NCBI RefSeq assembly: GCF_001258055.1
Contig: NZ_CVRM01000032.1
Location: 62,001-126,000, forward strand
Reading direction: 5' to 3'
Origin: Phaeobacter italicus
Lineage (GTDB): Bacteria > Pseudomonadota > Alphaproteobacteria > Rhodobacterales > Rhodobacteraceae
DNA length: 64,000 nt
Within the stretch, counting starts at the first letter, position 1; every line of letters begins with the position of its first letter. Below are positions 60,268 to 64,000 of this stretch, piece by piece. The notes under the pieces were generated by a model. That model did no database searches. It saw only the letters and a program-made list of their open reading frames with translations, and had not been told where the DNA came from. A program made the position numbers and the translations under genes.

Positions 60268-60888
60268 TCAGATGTTGTCGACAAAGCAGCCAACCTTGTC
60301 GGCAATCTGTTCCGGTGTCTCGTCTCGGCGGAAAAACTCAACAAACCCCTGCTCTGGCAACACCAGATAGGTGAAGGTCGAATGATCCACGAGATAGTAG
60401 TCACCGTCATCTTCGTGACGTTTGAAATATGTCTTGTAGGCCTTGCTCGCCGCACGCACCTGTTCGTCGGATCCGGTCAGGCCGATCATCCGTTCGTGCA
60501 GGTTGGCGGCAAAATCCCCAACCACCTCTGGTGTGTCTCGCGCTGGATCTACAGAAATAAAGACCGGCGTCACGTCGTAGCCACGCTCATCCAGCACGTC
60601 GATGGTTTCCGCGTTGCGTGACACATCCAGCGGGCACACATCCGGGCAGAAGGTATAGCCAAAATATACCAGAGACGGCTTGGTGATCACATCCTTGTCG
60701 GTAACGGTCTCGCCCTTCGCATTCAGAAGTTCAAAAGGTCCGCCAATTGTGTCCGCGCCGCCCGCAATCTGGCTGCTGCGGCACTGTGCAAATGCATCGC
60801 TGTCTGACCCGCCCCGCGTCACGAACCAGGTTGCCCCAAGGGTGGCGGCAACGGCGACTACGGCAGCGGCTGGGATAATCGGGTTCAT
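60268..60888 (-). CDS. senC: SenC/SCO1-family copper protein
   Basis: A 206-residue protein from the ATG at 60888. It has an N-terminal membrane anchor (about residues 5–24) and a thioredoxin-like SCO domain with Cys81 and Cys85 (FCPDVCP) and His169 (VDHSTF), the copper ligands. It delivers copper to cytochrome oxidase and is linked to the RegB signal in Rhodobacter (PrrC/SenC). It lies between regA and divergent regB, the classic order. A longer upstream frame is a shadow. Confidence 0.94.
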   Translation of the reverse strand: MNPIIPAAAVVAVAATLGATWFVTRGGSDSDAFAQCRSSQIAGGADTIGGPFELLNAKGETVTDKDVITKPSLVYFGYTFCPDVCPLDVSRNAETIDVLDERGYDVTPVFISVDPARDTPEVVGDFAANLHERMIGLTGSDEQVRAASKAYKTYFKRHEDDGDYYLVDHSTFTYLVLPEQGFVEFFRRDETPEQIADKVGCFVDNI

Positions 60889-61287
60889 CGGGCACACCTT
60901 TTCTAAGGGCATCAATCGGTATTGCGAACTGTGTTCTGCGCCAGACCTATCAGCAATCTGAGGGGATGCAATCGCACTTGTCCAACGTAGCTGGTCTGTC
61001 GCCGTCGATGCCTCTGCTACCCCAGTCCATCGACCAAATGCCAGACGGACAAAACAGCGCAGGAAAGGTACATACGACATATGCCTCTTGCAGAGAGGTC
61101 GGAAAACGCAGGAAAATTCACGTCTGCCTCTTGCCGGGCGATGCAGATCAAATGTCTGTGTAGCTGCGCTTTCCAGCCTCAATTGGTCGGCAACATTCCC
61201 GCTTGTGGCGCGGGGTAAGCTGTGACAGCCCGGCAGATGACAGGAACGCCCAAAACGGTCATGGTAAGACCAGCAGCGGAGTAGGAC
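60889..61287. promoter_or_regulatory. Divergent senC–regB promoter region
   Basis: A 399-base gap without a supported gene. It contains the direct repeat TGCCTCTTGC at 61082 and 61125 (43 bases apart) and CGCAGGAAA at 61058 and 61107. Both senC-regA and regB transcripts should start here. RegA is known to act on this promoter in Rhodobacter, but I cannot assign a site. Confidence 0.6.
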
Positions 61288-62685
61288 ATGAGCCCGACAA
61301 ACATCAATTTGCTGAGCGGTCAGGAACGAAGCCACTGGATCCGCCTGCGCACCCTTATCCTGCTGCGTTGGGTTGCCATTGTCGGGCAAATCACCGCAAT
61401 CACCGTGGCCCAGCGCCTGTACAATCTGCAGCTGGAACTGGTGTTGTGCTACATCGCAATCGGCATTTCCGTTCTGGGCAATCTGATCGCCATCATCCTG
61501 TTTCCCCAAAACAAACGCCTGTCAGAGTTCGAGAATTTTCTGATGGTTCTCTTTGACCTGCTGCAGCTGAACTTCCTTCTTTACCTCACCGGCGGCCTGA
61601 ACAATCCGTTTGCGCTCCTGGTTTTGGGGCCGGTGACGATCTCTGCCTCCATGATGCGGCTGCGATCCACGCTGATCATCGGCGCGACAGCGATCATCCT
61701 GGTTACGCTGCTGGCTGAATTCCACCTGCCACTGCGCACCTCGCAGGGTTTCATGTTGCGGGTGCCGGATATCTTTGTGTTTGGAAATTGGACTGCCATC
61801 GTCATCGCCGTTCTGTTTATTGGCGCCTACTCCTATCGCATCAGCGCAGAAATCAGATCCATGTCCGATGCGCTTGCCGCGACCCAGATGGCACTCTCGC
61901 GTGAACAGAAACTCACCGACCTGGGTGGCGTGGTGGCCGCAGCCGCGCATGAACTGGGAACGCCCTTGGCGACCATTAAACTGGCCAGTGCAGAGTTGAT
62001 CGATGAACTGGATGATAGGCCCGATCTGAAGGAGGATGCAGCGCTGATCCGCGAACAGGCGGATCGCTGCCGCGATATCCTGCGAAGCATGGGCCGTGCC
62101 GGAAAGGATGACTTGCACCTGCGGCAGGCCCCGTTGTCCACCGTCATAAATGAGGCTGCAGAGCCTCATATGTATCGCGGCAAAACCGTCCTATTCGAAG
62201 AAGGTCCGGCAAAGGACGGCAATCCGCTGCATCCGACCATCCTGCGCCAACCCGAGATCATTCATGGGCTGCGCAATCTCGTGCAGAACGCGGTGGATTT
62301 TGCCCGCAGCACGGTATGGATAGATGCGACATGGAACGACGATACCATCACCCTCATCATCAGCGATGACGGGCGCGGCTATCCCTCGCATCTTTTGGGC
62401 CGCATCGGGGATCCGTTCGTGCGGCGACGGCGCAGCGACAGCGACCGCAAACAGCGCCCTGAATACGAAGGCATGGGCCTTGGTCTGTTCATTGCAAAGA
62501 CCCTTCTGGAACGCAGCGGTGCCCAGCTGAGCTTTACCAACGGCACGGACCCCAACCAGAACATCATGCGCGACCCCGAACGCAGAGGCGCAGTTGTTAG
62601 GGTGAAATGGCCACGGTCCAAGATTGATGCGATCACCGGCGAAAATGCCGTTCCCATCGGGGAAAATAAACGTATAGAAATTTAG
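61288..62685 (+). CDS. regB: RegB/PrrB redox sensor histidine kinase
   Basis: A 465-residue kinase with six membrane helices in the first ~185 residues. The ubiquinone-binding motif GGLNNPF is at 102–108, the phosphoryl-accepting His221 is in AAAAHELGTPLATIK, and the redox-active Cys261 is in ADRCRDILRS. The ATP-binding domain has NAVDFA, DDGRGYP and GMGLGLFIAK. Oxidised quinone or the cysteine disulfide turns the kinase off under oxygen. All key residues are present. Confidence 0.97.
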   Translation: MSPTNINLLSGQERSHWIRLRTLILLRWVAIVGQITAITVAQRLYNLQLELVLCYIAIGISVLGNLIAIILFPQNKRLSEFENFLMVLFDLLQLNFLLYLTGGLNNPFALLVLGPVTISASMMRLRSTLIIGATAIILVTLLAEFHLPLRTSQGFMLRVPDIFVFGNWTAIVIAVLFIGAYSYRISAEIRSMSDALAATQMALSREQKLTDLGGVVAAAAHELGTPLATIKLASAELIDELDDRPDLKEDAALIREQADRCRDILRSMGRAGKDDLHLRQAPLSTVINEAAEPHMYRGKTVLFEEGPAKDGNPLHPTILRQPEIIHGLRNLVQNAVDFARSTVWIDATWNDDTITLIISDDGRGYPSHLLGRIGDPFVRRRRSDSDRKQRPEYEGMGLGLFIAKTLLERSGAQLSFTNGTDPNQNIMRDPERRGAVVRVKWPRSKIDAITGENAVPIGENKRIEI

Positions 62686-62768
62686 ATATTCACTTTTGGG
62701 AAACCAATTAAACTTCATTTAACCATTATCGGGACAAACTGGCCAAGAGAGCGACACACGAGCGGGTT

Positions 62769-64000
62769 ATGAACATCATGCAGGAACTCCTTTCGATCGA
62801 CTGGCTGGTACTGGCAACACTCTGTGCGGCGACCGCGGCTGCGGCTGTCTGGTGGCTGACACCCAATCCCAAACCCAAAGGGTTTGAACAGGATCTGCTG
62901 CAAGGCGACGGACAATCCGACGCCGTCTTTCTGTTTGATGACACCACATTGATCGGCTGGTCCTCTGGCGCACGCCGCTTCATTGGCGAACAGGCCGAAA
63001 ATTTCAGCTGGGCCAACCTGCGCGACCAACTCGCACGCAGCTATCCCGGCCTTCCCCAGTCTCCCGGTTTCCTGAAGGATGTGGGGCCGCTGGTTCTGTC
63101 CGGCACGGCAAACGCAGAAAGCCGCGAAGCCCTGTGTGAATGGATCGACGGTGTGACGCGCGTCCAGCTGCGCAGCAGCAACACCCAAGAGCAGAACCAC
63201 TCTATCGATCAGGAACTGACCACGTTGCGCTCTGCGGTGCATCAGGCGCCCTACCCCGTCTGGCTGCAATCAGACGATGGTGCCGTTACCTGGTCAAACC
63301 TCGCCTATGACGATCTGAGCCAGAAGATCCGTGGCCGCAACGTCGATTTCTCGGAACCCCTGTTCACCGATCTTGATGATCCGATGGCAAGCGGCAAACC
63401 CGAGCGCATCTCTATTCCTCTGCCCGACAGCAAAAAGAAGCTCTGGTACAATATTTCGACCACGGAGACGGAATCCGGCTGGCTGTGTCACGCTGTTGAC
63501 GTGAATGCCGTGGTCGACGCCGAGATCGCGCAGCGCAACTTTGTTCAGACGCTGGCCAAGACATTCGCCCAGCTATCCATCGGTCTTGCGATCTTTGACC
63601 GCAATCGTCAGCTGGTGCTGTTCAACCCGGTTTTGATCGACCTGACCGCCCTGCCCGCGAATTTCCTCAGCTCGCGCCCGAACATGATGACCTTCTTTGA
63701 CCGCCTGCGCGATCAGCGCATGATGCCCGAGCCAAAGAACTATTCCAGCTGGCGCCATCAGATGGCCGACCTGCTGGAGGCCGCATCCGAAGGGCGCTAT
63801 CAGGAAACATGGTCGCTTCCTTCAGGGTCTGTCTATTCCGTGTCCGGCCGCCCCCACCCCGATGGTGCAATCGCCTTCCTTTTTGAAGACATCACCGCCG
63901 AAATCACCCTCACGCGTCAGTTCCGGTCCGAGCTGGAGATGGGTCAATCGATCATGGACCAGATGGACGACGCCATCGCCGTTTTCGCAAACGACGGCAG
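62769..64000 (+). CDS. PAS-domain sensor protein (5' part)
   Basis: The frame is open from the ATG at 62769 (or 62778) to the window edge: about 410 residues. It begins with one membrane helix (about residues 10–30, WLVLATLCAATAAAAVWWL). At least two PAS-like regions follow (YPVWLQSDDGAVTWSNLAYD near 160–220, and LSIGLAIFDRNRQLVLFNPV near 265–380). A third repeat is starting at the edge (MDQMDDAIAVFAND). In Rhodobacterales this gene follows regB and usually ends in a histidine-kinase domain; that part is not visible. Confidence 0.85.
   Translation, partial: MNIMQELLSIDWLVLATLCAATAAAAVWWLTPNPKPKGFEQDLLQGDGQSDAVFLFDDTTLIGWSSGARRFIGEQAENFSWANLRDQLARSYPGLPQSPGFLKDVGPLVLSGTANAESREALCEWIDGVTRVQLRSSNTQEQNHSIDQELTTLRSAVHQAPYPVWLQSDDGAVTWSNLAYDDLSQKIRGRNVDFSEPLFTDLDDPMASGKPERISIPLPDSKKKLWYNISTTETESGWLCHAVDVNAVVDAEIAQRNFVQTLAKTFAQLSIGLAIFDRNRQLVLFNPVLIDLTALPANFLSSRPNMMTFFDRLRDQRMMPEPKNYSSWRHQMADLLEAASEGRYQETWSLPSGSVYSVSGRPHPDGAIAFLFEDITAEITLTRQFRSELEMGQSIMDQMDDAIAVFANDG

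Noticed and set aside
60889-61509. N-terminal extension of senC to 413 residues
   Set aside because: It would run through the promoter and into antisense of regB; the ATG at 60888 gives the proper SCO length with a membrane anchor.
1-64000. Mobile elements, CRISPR arrays, rRNA, phage genes
   Set aside because: No transposase, integrase, regular repeat-spacer pattern or rRNA segment was seen anywhere in the window.

Overview
The window looks like chromosome from a marine alphaproteobacterium of the Rhodobacterales (Roseobacter group). The evidence is the RegB–SenC–RegA redox cluster with a 184-residue RegA, the FlaF/FlbT flagellin regulators, a DmdB-type acyl-CoA ligase, a DoeA-type hydrolase, CtrA-like TTAA-N7-TTAA motifs beside flagellar genes, and the hemD / mitofilin-like / hemY versus tsaD–gpsA neighbourhood. 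Genes are dense, often overlapping by 1–8 bases. I see no insertion sequence, phage gene, CRISPR array or rRNA.

Layout. 1–1.7 kb: end of lptB, then hpf and ptsN (no rpoN between them). 1.7–6.9 kb, minus strand: a surface-carbohydrate operon with a phosphotransferase, two glycosyltransferases and a two-part sulfotransferase. 6.9–38.7 kb: an almost complete flagellar cluster in divergent blocks: flgD–fliK; flgJ-like–flgN-like–flagellin–flaF–flbT; fliI; flgBC-fliE-fliQ-flgFGAH-fliL; sltF-like–flhA–fliR–flhB–fliJ-like; motA with a large periplasmic TPR protein; motE-like with a second fliL; fliF-fliH-fliN-fliP; flgE-K-L-I; and motB. The proteins cover the MS ring, export gate and ATPase complex, rod, L/P rings, hook, filament and stator. 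No fliG, fliM or fliD is present.

38.8–46.9 kb: a catabolic block with an acyl-CoA ligase, a GMC oxidoreductase and a class III aminotransferase on the minus strand. Divergent to these are a DoeA-family hydrolase, an M20 deacetylase and a GntR regulator. Two matching GntR-type operators, 105 bp apart, sit in the divergent promoter. 46.9–53.5 kb: tRNA-Thr(CGT), a HemY-like protein, a mitofilin-like protein, hemD, then tsaD–gpsA–yciI-like–EVE. 53.5–60 kb: small housekeeping and unknown genes, ahcY, an HD hydrolase and a GT61 glycosyltransferase. 59.6–64 kb: regA, senC, divergent regB, and the start of a PAS-domain sensor protein cut by the window end.

The most notable items are a phosphotransferase whose nucleotide-binding loop lies upstream of every ordinary start codon, a likely MotC-like/MotE pair with motA, a candidate FliJ, recurrent CtrA-like sites across the flagellar promoters, and the paired operators in the hydrolase/aminotransferase promoter.
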